IMG/VR virus record: IMGVR_UViG_3300033143_002183
Location: 1 to 64,000 of that record
DNA from: a virus
DNA length: 64,000 bases
Reading direction: 5' to 3' (one strand)
The position numbers were made by a program, and so were the translations under genes. Positions 1 to 7,192 of this stretch are shown here, one piece after another. A model generated the notes under the pieces. The model was not told the origin of the DNA. It saw nothing but the letters and a program-made list of their open reading frames with translations, and did no database searches. Every line of letters starts with the position of its first letter. Position 1 is the first letter of the stretch.

Positions 1-1
1 C

Positions 2-1045
2 TCAGTAATTCCAACTCACAATGCCGTCATACCAGCAGCCGTTGGCGTAGACTTAGGCTGTGGGATGATGGCTGTAAAGACTTCATTAACAGCATCAGAT
101 TTACCTGATAACTTGGCAACACTTCGTTCACATATTGAAGAAATGATTCCTCATGGGCGCTCTAACAATGGGCGTGCAGGTGATGTAGGTAGTCGTCAGA
201 CTGCAAACAAAGATATTATGGATAAGTGGGCCAACCTGGCTGCACGCTACCATGCTATTATTGAGAAACATCCTAAAGCCAAAGCATTTAACACCTGGAA
301 CCAAATTGGAACATTAGGTGGCGGTAACCATTTTATTGAGGTATGTTTAGATGAAGACCAACAAGTGTGGATCATGTTACATTCAGGAAGCAGGGGAGCT
401 GGTAACAAAATTGGAATGTACTTTATTGATAAAGCCAAAGAAGAAATGGAAAGATACCATATTCTTGACTCATTACCTGACAAAGACTTATCGTACCTTG
501 TTGAACACACTGAGCTCTATGATGACTACATCGAAGCAGTAGAATGGGCACAAGAATTTGCAGAAATGAACCGTAAGACAATGATGGAAATCATTATTAA
601 AATTATGGTTAAACGATTCAAAGGATTCAGTATCTTAGATACTGCTATTAACTGTCATCACAATTATATTGCTAAGGAGAACCATTATGGAGAGAATATT
701 ATTATCACTCGCAAGGGTGCTATTCGCGCCCGTAAAGGGGACCTCGGAATTATTCCTGGCTCTATGGGTGATAAGTCTTATATTGTTCGTGGGCTGGGGA
801 ATATTGAGTCTTTCTGCAGTTGTAGCCACGGCGCTGGTCGGGTAATGAGCCGGGCCAAGGCTAAGAAACTATTCACAGCTGAAGACCTAGCAGAACAAAC
901 CAAAGGTATTGAGTGCCCTAAAGATGCAGCCCGGGTTGATGAAATCCCTGCAGCATATAAACCAATTGAAGTAGTAATGGAAAACCAGAAAGACTTGGTT
1001 GAAGTTGTTGCTACATTACAACAAGTACTTAATATTAAAGGTTAA
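2..1045 (+). CDS. rtcB: RNA-splicing ligase RtcB (5' end outside window)
   Basis: RtcB joins RNA ends bearing 2',3'-cyclic phosphate or 3'-phosphate to 5'-OH ends, using GTP and Mn2+. The frame is open from base 2, upstream of the first ATG at 65, and that stretch reads VGVDLGCGMM, the conserved metal-binding Asp/Cys motif, so the true start lies left of the window. Further family motifs follow in order: GGGNHF, HSGSRG, the CHHN segment and SCSHGAGR, whose His is the one guanylylated in the family. All key residues seen are intact, so the enzyme should be active. It lies four bases before the next gene. A phage RtcB probably repairs host or phage RNA cut by a defence nuclease; that role is inferred. 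Confidence 0.93.
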   Translation, partial: SVIPTHNAVIPAAVGVDLGCGMMAVKTSLTASDLPDNLATLRSHIEEMIPHGRSNNGRAGDVGSRQTANKDIMDKWANLAARYHAIIEKHPKAKAFNTWNQIGTLGGGNHFIEVCLDEDQQVWIMLHSGSRGAGNKIGMYFIDKAKEEMERYHILDSLPDKDLSYLVEHTELYDDYIEAVEWAQEFAEMNRKTMMEIIIKIMVKRFKGFSILDTAINCHHNYIAKENHYGENIIITRKGAIRARKGDLGIIPGSMGDKSYIVRGLGNIESFCSCSHGAGRVMSRAKAKKLFTAEDLAEQTKGIECPKDAARVDEIPAAYKPIEVVMENQKDLVEVVATLQQVLNIKG

Positions 1046-1049
1046 CATA

Positions 1050-1349
1050 ATGAAACCCGAACAATTAAAAGTTATTGCAGAAGGGATGGGGTATGAAACA
1101 TTCTCTATAAGTGAAAACTATGTAACTGTGTGGAATGGTAAAGATATATACACTAGAAAATGGTATAAACCTCACACCACAAACAACGACCAAATGGTTG
1201 AGATAATAGAGAGGCATATTATTCAATTGGAGCAGCTAGATTTTGGAATATGGAAAGCTCTTATAAGTTTAGAGCCTCAAAGTCATTTAGGCAAAACAAT
1301 AAACGAAGCAGTATGCAGCGCAGCTTACGAGTATTTTAAAAATAAATAA
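1050..1349 (+). CDS. hypothetical protein, 99 aa
   Basis: Small soluble protein of unknown function. I start it at the ATG at 1050, four bases after the rtcB stop, rather than at an earlier in-frame start inside rtcB. It begins MKPEQLKVIAEGMGY and has mixed helix and strand character, with no membrane segment and no motif I recognise. A rho-independent terminator follows directly (1356-1375), so it is the last gene of the rtcB transcription unit. Confidence 0.7.
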   Translation: MKPEQLKVIAEGMGYETFSISENYVTVWNGKDIYTRKWYKPHTTNNDQMVEIIERHIIQLEQLDFGIWKALISLEPQSHLGKTINEAVCSAAYEYFKNK

Positions 1350-1355
1350 ATAATG

Positions 1356-1375
1356 CCCTGCCTCCGCAGGGTTTT
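1356..1375 (+). terminator. rho-independent terminator
   Basis: A perfect 6-bp stem CCCTGC/GCAGGG with a 4-base loop is followed by TTTT. It sits just after the stop codon at 1349 and ends the rtcB unit. Confidence 0.75.
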
Positions 1376-1384
1376 ACCCGTTTT

Positions 1385-1446
1385 GGGAGTATAGTTAAAG
1401 CTAAATACAAACGCTAATGTAGCACGTATCGAGCACTTATACTCCC
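1385..1446 (+). ncRNA. 62-nt element closed by a 9-bp helix, tRNA-like in size
   Basis: A perfect 9-bp inverted repeat, GGGAGTATA (1385-1393) and TATACTCCC (1438-1446), closes 44 bases between a terminator and the next gene. The interior has small hairpins, for example GCTA-ATG-TAGC at 1413-1423, but no proper T-loop or anticodon arm. It may be a degraded tRNA, an RNA-processing signal or a mRNA leader. Function unknown. Confidence 0.35.
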
Positions 1447-1471
1447 ACTTTAATTTAATAACGAGAATATT

Positions 1472-1846
1472 ATGATTAACCAATGTAGCACTTGTAAATA
1501 TACAGCTTTAACTAGTGAACAACATCCTTGCATAGACTGTAGAAGTGGGACCAAATGGGTGGTGGCAGAAAATACAAATATAAATTCTGGCCTGAATGGC
1601 TCTTATTATGAAGTCCTAATTAAACATCCAACTAAACCAGATAAAGAACCTTACTTAGCTGAGTGTAATGATATTACAGAAGCTTTAAACATGACCCCTC
1701 ATGAGTATAACATCTTTAAGTCAGTATGGCGTAAAGCTGCAGCTCGTATGGGTAATGGTAAAACAGATAGTAAAGCACTGTACGATGCACAGAAATGTTT
1801 ATTCGCTGCTCAACGTATGGTAAAAATAGAAGAACAAAATGGATAG
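1472..1846 (+). CDS. small Cys-pair phage protein, 124 aa
   Basis: The N-terminus has two close Cys pairs (CSTC and CIDC), consistent with a small zinc ribbon. The C-terminal half (YLAECNDITEAL, then VWRKAAARMGN and a YDAQK helix) resembles a helical segment seen in many phage proteins linked to the DUF3310 group; that similarity is from memory and not tested. No catalytic motif is visible. The stop overlaps the next gene's start by 8 bases, suggesting translational coupling. Confidence 0.7.
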   Translation: MINQCSTCKYTALTSEQHPCIDCRSGTKWVVAENTNINSGLNGSYYEVLIKHPTKPDKEPYLAECNDITEALNMTPHEYNIFKSVWRKAAARMGNGKTDSKALYDAQKCLFAAQRMVKIEEQNG

Positions 1847-2069
1847 CATTCGAGTTATAGACTTAGATGAAGGTCCAATCAAAGTCTTAATACCCTCATG
1901 GGTACACTGGATGGCTACTGATGAAAGTGGAGCATTGTGGTTTTTTCAATATAAACCTGAACTCATACGCAACCTTGCAGCATGGGCACCAAATAAAGGG
2001 CATGAACGATTTGCTGCATCCATCAGACCACCTAAAGATTATAAGCAAGAATTGTATACTTGGCGCTAA
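1839..2069 (+). CDS. hypothetical protein, 76 aa
   Basis: Starts inside the end of the upstream gene and ends TYTWR. It is rich in aromatic residues (several Trp) and looks like a compact beta-containing fold. No recognised domain. Its overlap with the preceding gene suggests co-translation. Confidence 0.65.
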   Translation: MDSIRVIDLDEGPIKVLIPSWVHWMATDESGALWFFQYKPELIRNLAAWAPNKGHERFAASIRPPKDYKQELYTWR

Positions 2070-2575
2070 AGAGGATTAAGATAATTAGTACTATTACACA
2101 AAAAGAATTAAAAGAGTTGTTACACTATGACCCACTAACCGGAATATTTACATGGGCCTCTACTAGAAGAGGAAGAAAAGTCGGTAATACTGCAGGCTAC
2201 CTTAATACGATTGGCTATATAATAATACAAATTAATGGTAAAAAGTACAAAGCACATAGACTTGCTTGGCTTTATGTCCACGGGTATTTACCAGAATTTA
2301 TAGATCATGAAAATCATATTCGAGACAATAACTGGATTTTAAACTTACAAGATGCAACCAGAATAGAGAATGGCAAAAACCTATCTATATATAAGAATAA
2401 CTCCAGTGGTGTAACTGGTGTTAACTGGCACAAGACAACCAACAAATGGCGGGCCTCAATAGGAATTAACAACAAAGATAAGCATCTTGGGCTTTTCACA
2501 GATAAATTTGAAGCAATCTGTACCAGAAAATCAGCAGATAACAAATATAATTTCCATGAAAACCATGGGAGATAA
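2060..2575 (+). CDS. HNH homing endonuclease with AP2 domain
   Basis: A free-standing mobile endonuclease. An HNH_3-type nuclease core spans residues about 65-110 (AHRLAWL, FIDHENHIRDNN, NLQDATR), and an AP2 DNA-binding domain follows at about 118-165 (SSGVTGVNWHK, then WRASI and HLGLF). No ATG precedes the domain. The frame opens at TTG 2060, overlapping the previous stop, and a GAGG at 2071-2074 points to ATA or ATT codons further on, so the start is uncertain. Such genes spread by cutting alleles that lack them. Here it sits between small phage genes and interrupts nothing recognisable. Confidence 0.8.
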   Translation: MALKRIKIISTITQKELKELLHYDPLTGIFTWASTRRGRKVGNTAGYLNTIGYIIIQINGKKYKAHRLAWLYVHGYLPEFIDHENHIRDNNWILNLQDATRIENGKNLSIYKNNSSGVTGVNWHKTTNKWRASIGINNKDKHLGLFTDKFEAICTRKSADNKYNFHENHGR

Positions 2576-2605
2576 AATAACTAAAATATATACTTGGAAA
2601 TAGTA

Positions 2606-2920
2606 ATGAAGAAATCAGATACAGAATTATTCTCACAAGAGCCAACATTCCCTGAATCTAGCCGTATTGATATTATTGGACAGAATGGAAATGAAGGTTT
2701 ACATTATAAACCCACAACCTTTGCTATACAGTCAATATTTTCATATGGTTGGGACTTTGTTGGATTTGATGATAAAGATGGCTTACGTGAAGTTTTTAAA
2801 ACCGAAGCAAAAGCTAAAAAAGAACTAAAAGAAATACTTGAATTTACAAACGATGCTCCGGAGGACTGGCGTATTATCCCTTATAACCCTTATGAGGACG
2901 AAACCTTTGCCAGATTCTAA
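2606..2920 (+). CDS. hypothetical protein, 104 aa
   Basis: I choose the ATG at 2606 (MKKSDTELF) over the upstream in-frame TTG at 2594, because GGAAA lies about 8 bases before it. The protein is acidic and soluble with a lysine-rich helix (TEAKAKKELKEI) near the C-terminus. No known domain. Confidence 0.65.
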   Translation: MKKSDTELFSQEPTFPESSRIDIIGQNGNEGLHYKPTTFAIQSIFSYGWDFVGFDDKDGLREVFKTEAKAKKELKEILEFTNDAPEDWRIIPYNPYEDETFARF

Positions 2921-3191
2921 ACCAGAATATAAAGAATTCTTTTGTAGTAAATGTCAAAAGTATAAAAAAGGCAGCTTGCTTGCATATAAACGTAAAAATC
3001 GTTCAGTATGTACTTCATGTACACTACCTATTAAAGAACAAGAACAATTAGGTATTTTAAGCCCTTATCAAAATGTAGAAAAAGGGCGAGCTTTAATAAA
3101 GCCTGTTGCTAATCCTTATAAAAAACCACTTACTAATTCTACATTACAAGCAATAACCGGAGAAACCCATGGCAGCAAGAAAACCTCTTAG
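2892..3191 (+). CDS. zinc-ribbon-like small protein, 99 aa
   Basis: Two CxxC knuckles 17 residues apart (FCSKCQ and VCTSCT) indicate a zinc ribbon; the rest is basic. The ATG at 2892 lies inside the upstream gene and gives a protein that starts shortly before the first Cys pair. The ribosome site is weak, so an earlier start at 2838 is possible. The 3' end overlaps the next gene by 23 bases. Function unknown. Confidence 0.55.
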   Translation: MRTKPLPDSKPEYKEFFCSKCQKYKKGSLLAYKRKNRSVCTSCTLPIKEQEQLGILSPYQNVEKGRALIKPVANPYKKPLTNSTLQAITGETHGSKKTS

Positions 3192-3351
3192 ACGCTTTAA
3201 GTTTACATATCAAACCGAATTCAGTTCAGATCATGATTATAAAAGAATTTTATATGCAACAACATCACAATCAGCCTGGACTAAATTTAATAACTATTGT
3301 GAAGAGCATAATATTAAACTTCACGATGCCTCACTAGAATTATTAGGATAA
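3169..3351 (+). CDS. hypothetical protein, 60 aa
   Basis: Tiny basic protein (MAARKPLRRFKF...). A GGAG precedes the ATG at suitable spacing. It overlaps the end of the upstream gene in a different frame. No recognised domain. Confidence 0.55.
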   Translation: MAARKPLRRFKFTYQTEFSSDHDYKRILYATTSQSAWTKFNNYCEEHNIKLHDASLELLG

Positions 3352-3354
3352 CCC

Positions 3355-3564
3355 ATGATTGAATATATTAACTCTTTAACCACTATTGCAGTAGGTACTT
3401 ATTTTATAGCAGCATCAATTTGGGGGTACCCTCACATCAGCTTGTTTTTACAAGATAATGAAACTAGTGGAATGAAAACTATGCTAATCGCACTATGTGT
3501 AATAGGAGTAGTTATGTTTACCTCAGGTATACTAGATTTTATTGAAATAGCGGAAAAATTATAA
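3355..3564 (+). CDS. small two-helix membrane protein, 69 aa
   Basis: Two hydrophobic stretches are visible, at about residues 9-30 and 42-62, separated by a short polar loop (LQDNETSG). This predicts an inner-membrane hairpin. Its stop overlaps the ATG of the MoxR ATPase by one base, so the two are translationally coupled. Function unknown. Confidence 0.65.
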   Translation: MIEYINSLTTIAVGTYFIAASIWGYPHISLFLQDNETSGMKTMLIALCVIGVVMFTSGILDFIEIAEKL

Positions 3565-4637
3565 TGGAAATTACATTACATAATGCAGCAGCTGCAGTAC
3601 GTGATATCATGCGAGCCAACCTGGTTGCTAATTTAATTGGCTCACCCGGCATTGGCAAAAGTGATATTATTAAGCAGGTTGCTGAAGAATTTGAATTAAA
3701 AGTTATTGATATTAGATTGGCTCAATGTGATCCAACTGATTTAAATGGTTTTCCTACTCTTAGTGAAGATCGTTCCCGGTGCCACTACGCTCCACCGATC
3801 ACGTTCCCATTAGCAGATGATCCATTACCAATTAAAGAACCAGCAGTCTTAGACGAACTAGGGCGCACCATCAAGAAGCCTGTATATTATAAAGGTTGGT
3901 TACTCTTCTTAGATGAATTAACAAGTGCGCCTCCAATGGTGCAAGCTGCAGCATACAAAGTAATCCTTGATCGCCAAGTTGGTGAACATGATCTTCATGA
4001 AAAGGTTCGTATTGTAGCTGCAGGTAATAAAACAACAGATAAAGCTATTGTTCAACGTATGAGCACAGCTTTACAATCCCGGGTAATAACACTTGAAGTA
4101 ATTATTGACCTGGATGAATGGTTAATCTGGGCAGAGAAAGCCGGTATTGATAAGCGTATTATGTCTTATATTCAATTCCGACCTGATATGTTACATAAAT
4201 TTGATGCTAACCATAAAGACTTAACTTTCCCTTGTCCTCGTACATGGGAATTTGCTCATGGCTTACTGAAGATCTGGCGTGTAGTAACATTTCAGAATTT
4301 GATTGTATTAGCAGGAGCAGTCAGTAAAGGTGCTGCATCTGAGTTAATTGCATTCTGTCAAGTATATGATACTATACCTACACTTGAAAAGATGATAGCT
4401 GATCCACTTGGTGTACCAATTGATAATAGTAAAAAAGATCTCTTATTTGCTATTTGTTCATTAATTGGACAATCTTTTAATAAAGATAACAGCCAGGCAT
4501 TGATCTCAGTTATGGAACGCTTACCAATTGAATTCCGAGTTACAGCATGTCAAAACATTCTACGACGGGATCGTACTTTACAACGTGAGCCAAATTTAAA
4601 GACTTGGATCCGCGATAACTCTTCTGAATTATATTAA
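3564..4637 (+). CDS. MoxR-family AAA+ ATPase (N4 gp24-like)
   Basis: An AAA+ ATPase with Walker A GSPGIGKSD (residues 26-34), Walker B LLFLDEL (D117, E118) and a downstream sensor segment RIVAAGNKT. Length (357 aa) and its place directly before a VWA metalloprotein match the N4 gene pair gp24/gp25. MoxR proteins act as chaperone-like remodelers that work with VWA partners. The target in N4-like phages is not known to me. It is followed after nine bases by the VWA gene, indicating one operon and probably one complex. Confidence 0.85.
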   Translation: MEITLHNAAAAVRDIMRANLVANLIGSPGIGKSDIIKQVAEEFELKVIDIRLAQCDPTDLNGFPTLSEDRSRCHYAPPITFPLADDPLPIKEPAVLDELGRTIKKPVYYKGWLLFLDELTSAPPMVQAAAYKVILDRQVGEHDLHEKVRIVAAGNKTTDKAIVQRMSTALQSRVITLEVIIDLDEWLIWAEKAGIDKRIMSYIQFRPDMLHKFDANHKDLTFPCPRTWEFAHGLLKIWRVVTFQNLIVLAGAVSKGAASELIAFCQVYDTIPTLEKMIADPLGVPIDNSKKDLLFAICSLIGQSFNKDNSQALISVMERLPIEFRVTACQNILRRDRTLQREPNLKTWIRDNSSELY

Positions 4638-4646
4638 GGACCTGCC

Positions 4647-5768
4647 ATGTTACCTCAAGATAGAGCACTTGATCGTACTAAGATAGCTTTAATGACCTCT
4701 GAGTCTGCTTTCTTAGTTGCAATGGCTCTAAGTCTACATCATCATTTTGATGAGAGCGAAGAGACAGCATGCACTAATGGGGTATATGTTAAGTATAACC
4801 CAGACTTCTTCCTTAGTTTGCCTGAGAAGCAACGACTTACTCTGATGGTACACGAAGTATGGCATGTAGCTCTACTTCATAACTATAGAGGTAAAGGGAA
4901 GGACCACGAGAAGTATAACAGAGCAGCAGATTATACAAATAATCAACTTTTAAAAGACGCTGGCTTTGAACCTATACCTGGTTGGTTACAGGATGATAAA
5001 TATAAAGATATGAGTACTAATCAAATCTATAATTTATTACCTGATGAACCACCAAAAAATAATCCTATGGGAGGAGATATAGTAGCTCCCCCTGGAGGTA
5101 CAGAATCAGGACTTGCAGATGCAAAAGCTAAAGTTGAGCAACAAATCATTCAAGCACAAGTACAATCTGAATTAGCTGGGGATGCGCCCGGGTCTTTACC
5201 TGAGGAGCTGCAGCGTCAGATTAAAAAGTTATTGAATCCTGCATTACCATGGGAAGCAATCCTTGGTAGATTTATGCAAGATCAAGCCAAGAATGATTAC
5301 TCATGGGCCAGACCAAATAAGCGGTTTATGCCTGATTTCTATATGCCATCATTACATTCAGAACGATTAGAACATTTAACATTTGCCATTGATACTAGTG
5401 GCTCTGTTACAGATGACGACATGGTCGCAATGTTAACTGAGATTAATTATATCAAAGAAGTTATGCAGCCTAATCGCATGACTATACTTGATTGTGACAC
5501 TATTATACATAATGTATATGATGTTACAGATAGTGATGATATATTAGAATTAGAATTCACTGGAGGAGGAGGCACTAAATGTGCTCCTGTCATTGAATTC
5601 TGTGAAAAGCAGCATACAACAGCGTTGGTGTACTTCACTGATTTATATATGCGTGAGTACCCACATCCCATTACATTTCCATTATTATGGATCGTATACA
5701 ACAATCCCAATAGAACGAAAGTTAATATTGGGGAAATAACACATTATGATATTAAAGGTTCCAAATGA
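4647..5768 (+). CDS. VWA-like metallopeptidase-type protein (N4 gp25-like)
   Basis: Domain order: an N-terminal zincin-like region with HEVWH at residues 69-73, a low-complexity linker rich in Pro/Gly/Gln (about 132-190), then a von Willebrand A domain whose MIDAS motif DTSGS starts at D249. This is the DUF2201/VWA-like layout often found next to MoxR ATPases. The intact HExxH leaves proteolysis possible, but activity is unproven. It ends with TGA overlapping the next ATG. Confidence 0.82.
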   Translation: MLPQDRALDRTKIALMTSESAFLVAMALSLHHHFDESEETACTNGVYVKYNPDFFLSLPEKQRLTLMVHEVWHVALLHNYRGKGKDHEKYNRAADYTNNQLLKDAGFEPIPGWLQDDKYKDMSTNQIYNLLPDEPPKNNPMGGDIVAPPGGTESGLADAKAKVEQQIIQAQVQSELAGDAPGSLPEELQRQIKKLLNPALPWEAILGRFMQDQAKNDYSWARPNKRFMPDFYMPSLHSERLEHLTFAIDTSGSVTDDDMVAMLTEINYIKEVMQPNRMTILDCDTIIHNVYDVTDSDDILELEFTGGGGTKCAPVIEFCEKQHTTALVYFTDLYMREYPHPITFPLLWIVYNNPNRTKVNIGEITHYDIKGSK

Positions 5769-5944
5769 GTACAGATACAACAGAAATAAAAGAACATTAT
5801 GAATTACAAGTACAACTCCATGCTTCTATTGAGCTATGCAAAGAATGCTATGCAGCTCAGATATTAAATGGAAAACTACTTTGTACTCATGATGATCCTA
5901 CACCAATTAACTGCAATGTGCTAAAGGTACATGGAGCCTTCTAA
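5765..5944 (+). CDS. very small Cys-rich protein, 59 aa
   Basis: The ATG at 5765 overlaps the upstream stop (ATGA), and the stop overlaps the next ATG (TAATG), a classic coupled chain. The protein has four cysteines in its second half, including CKEC, and may bind zinc. It is highly acidic at the start (MSTDTTEIKEHYE). No recognised family. Confidence 0.65.
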   Translation: MSTDTTEIKEHYELQVQLHASIELCKECYAAQILNGKLLCTHDDPTPINCNVLKVHGAF

Positions 5945-6504
5945 TGGAATCAGGGCAAGCTAAAGATATACTGGATAAGTTACTCCATGATCTATATGAA
6001 GTACCTTTACATGGTGTCTATAATAATATAGCACTTATTGTCCAAGAAAACGCAGAAGTAATCCTTAATATACGAAATGACGATGTTGTACGTTATGTAC
6101 GATTTGAAAGTGGCATCTATTATAGCACCAACTTACCAAGCTATAAGGATAGAAAATCAATCCTATATGATACACAAATACCTAATCGCAATATGACTAT
6201 GCATGAGTCAATACGTGAACCACTAATGGTAGAAATACATGAGCGTACAGAACTCGAGCAAGAACAAAAAGCATGCGCCTATTACTTACGTACTTTATTA
6301 AATCAATGTAATTCATTACGTGATGTGCAAGCCCTCCTTCCGGGGGCTATCTGGAATCTTCTAGGTATAACAATAAAAACTGAGAGTATAGGCCCATTAA
6401 GCTATACCTCTGAAAATTTTGATAAAATCAAAGCAGAGCATGCCGAAGATGCTGCAATAATTAAAGAACGATTATTCTTAAACTTATTATTAAAAAAGGT
6501 ATAA
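5944..6504 (+). CDS. hypothetical protein, 186 aa
   Basis: Soluble protein coupled by TAATG to the gene before it. The first part has beta-strand character (VRYVRFESGIYYSTN). The second half is helical with many charged residues (RTELEQEQKACAYYL). No family recognised. Confidence 0.7.
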   Translation: MESGQAKDILDKLLHDLYEVPLHGVYNNIALIVQENAEVILNIRNDDVVRYVRFESGIYYSTNLPSYKDRKSILYDTQIPNRNMTMHESIREPLMVEIHERTELEQEQKACAYYLRTLLNQCNSLRDVQALLPGAIWNLLGITIKTESIGPLSYTSENFDKIKAEHAEDAAIIKERLFLNLLLKKV

Positions 6505-6505
6505 T

Positions 6506-6742
6506 ATGAAACTTGGTATATTAGCTCAAGAGACTTTAGCAAACATACATGGATCACCTACTCCTATACATATTGATGATTTATTAGAAAAATCTGAACT
6601 CACTAAACATAGTCGTAGACTTAATGCAGTAGTATTGGAATTAGAATCTCGAGGATTAATCTACTTGGTTTTAAATCCAGATAGTATTACGCAGTATGGA
6701 TGTGAATATGGTGTAAGGGGGTTACATGACAAAGAAAAATAA
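6506..6742 (+). CDS. small winged-helix-like protein, 78 aa
   Basis: The pattern (HIDDLLEKSELTKHSRRLN, then a helix ending ELESRGLIYLV) resembles a winged-helix or replication-termination-type fold, so DNA binding is possible. This is by eye only. Its 3' end overlaps the next gene by 17 bases. Confidence 0.6.
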   Translation: MKLGILAQETLANIHGSPTPIHIDDLLEKSELTKHSRRLNAVVLELESRGLIYLVLNPDSITQYGCEYGVRGLHDKEK

Positions 6743-6980
6743 ACAATGTGCCGTATGTAAAGGCCACTACGATGCTTCTATGCTCGTAGGAATTATGGAT
6801 ACTTATATCTGTGATGTGTGTGCCCAGGAAATGGATAGTATGATGCAAAAAGAGTTAGGTGAAGATTATAAGAAAGATTTACCTAAAACAACTACTCGTC
6901 ATATTGAAAATGATATACCTATCTTTACTGTATATTCTCCTATACACCCTATAATTGACCCTGAGCCAACAACTGCATAA
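6726..6980 (+). CDS. zinc-binding small protein, 84 aa
   Basis: Two CxxC pairs (QCAVCK and ICDVCA) separated by about 20 residues form a probable zinc knuckle near the N-terminus. The rest is acidic and proline-rich. It is coupled to its neighbours by overlaps at both ends (TAATG at 6980). Confidence 0.65.
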   Translation: MTKKNKQCAVCKGHYDASMLVGIMDTYICDVCAQEMDSMMQKELGEDYKKDLPKTTTRHIENDIPIFTVYSPIHPIIDPEPTTA

Positions 6981-7192
6981 TGAATAATAATTATTCTTGG
7001 GCAACTACCTCACAAGGATATGTGAGTGTACAACATTTAGGTAAAGAGATAGGGCGAGCTTCTAGTATACAAGAAGCCTTAGCTATTGAAGAACAGCATA
7101 AATTGGAACGTACTAATGAAGCACATCATCTATTCGGCCAACGAAGACAACAAATACGAAATAGCGGTATTAATCAAAGAAAGCGCTTTTAA
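6980..7192 (+). CDS. hypothetical protein, 70 aa
   Basis: Starts at a TAATG junction and runs into the beginning of the DNA polymerase gene in another frame. The N-terminal half looks like a short beta-sheet domain (VSVQHLGKEIGRASS); the C-terminus is very basic. No domain recognised. The 77-base overlap with the polymerase start is unusual but both frames look coding. Confidence 0.5.
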   Translation: MNNNYSWATTSQGYVSVQHLGKEIGRASSIQEALAIEEQHKLERTNEAHHLFGQRRQQIRNSGINQRKRF

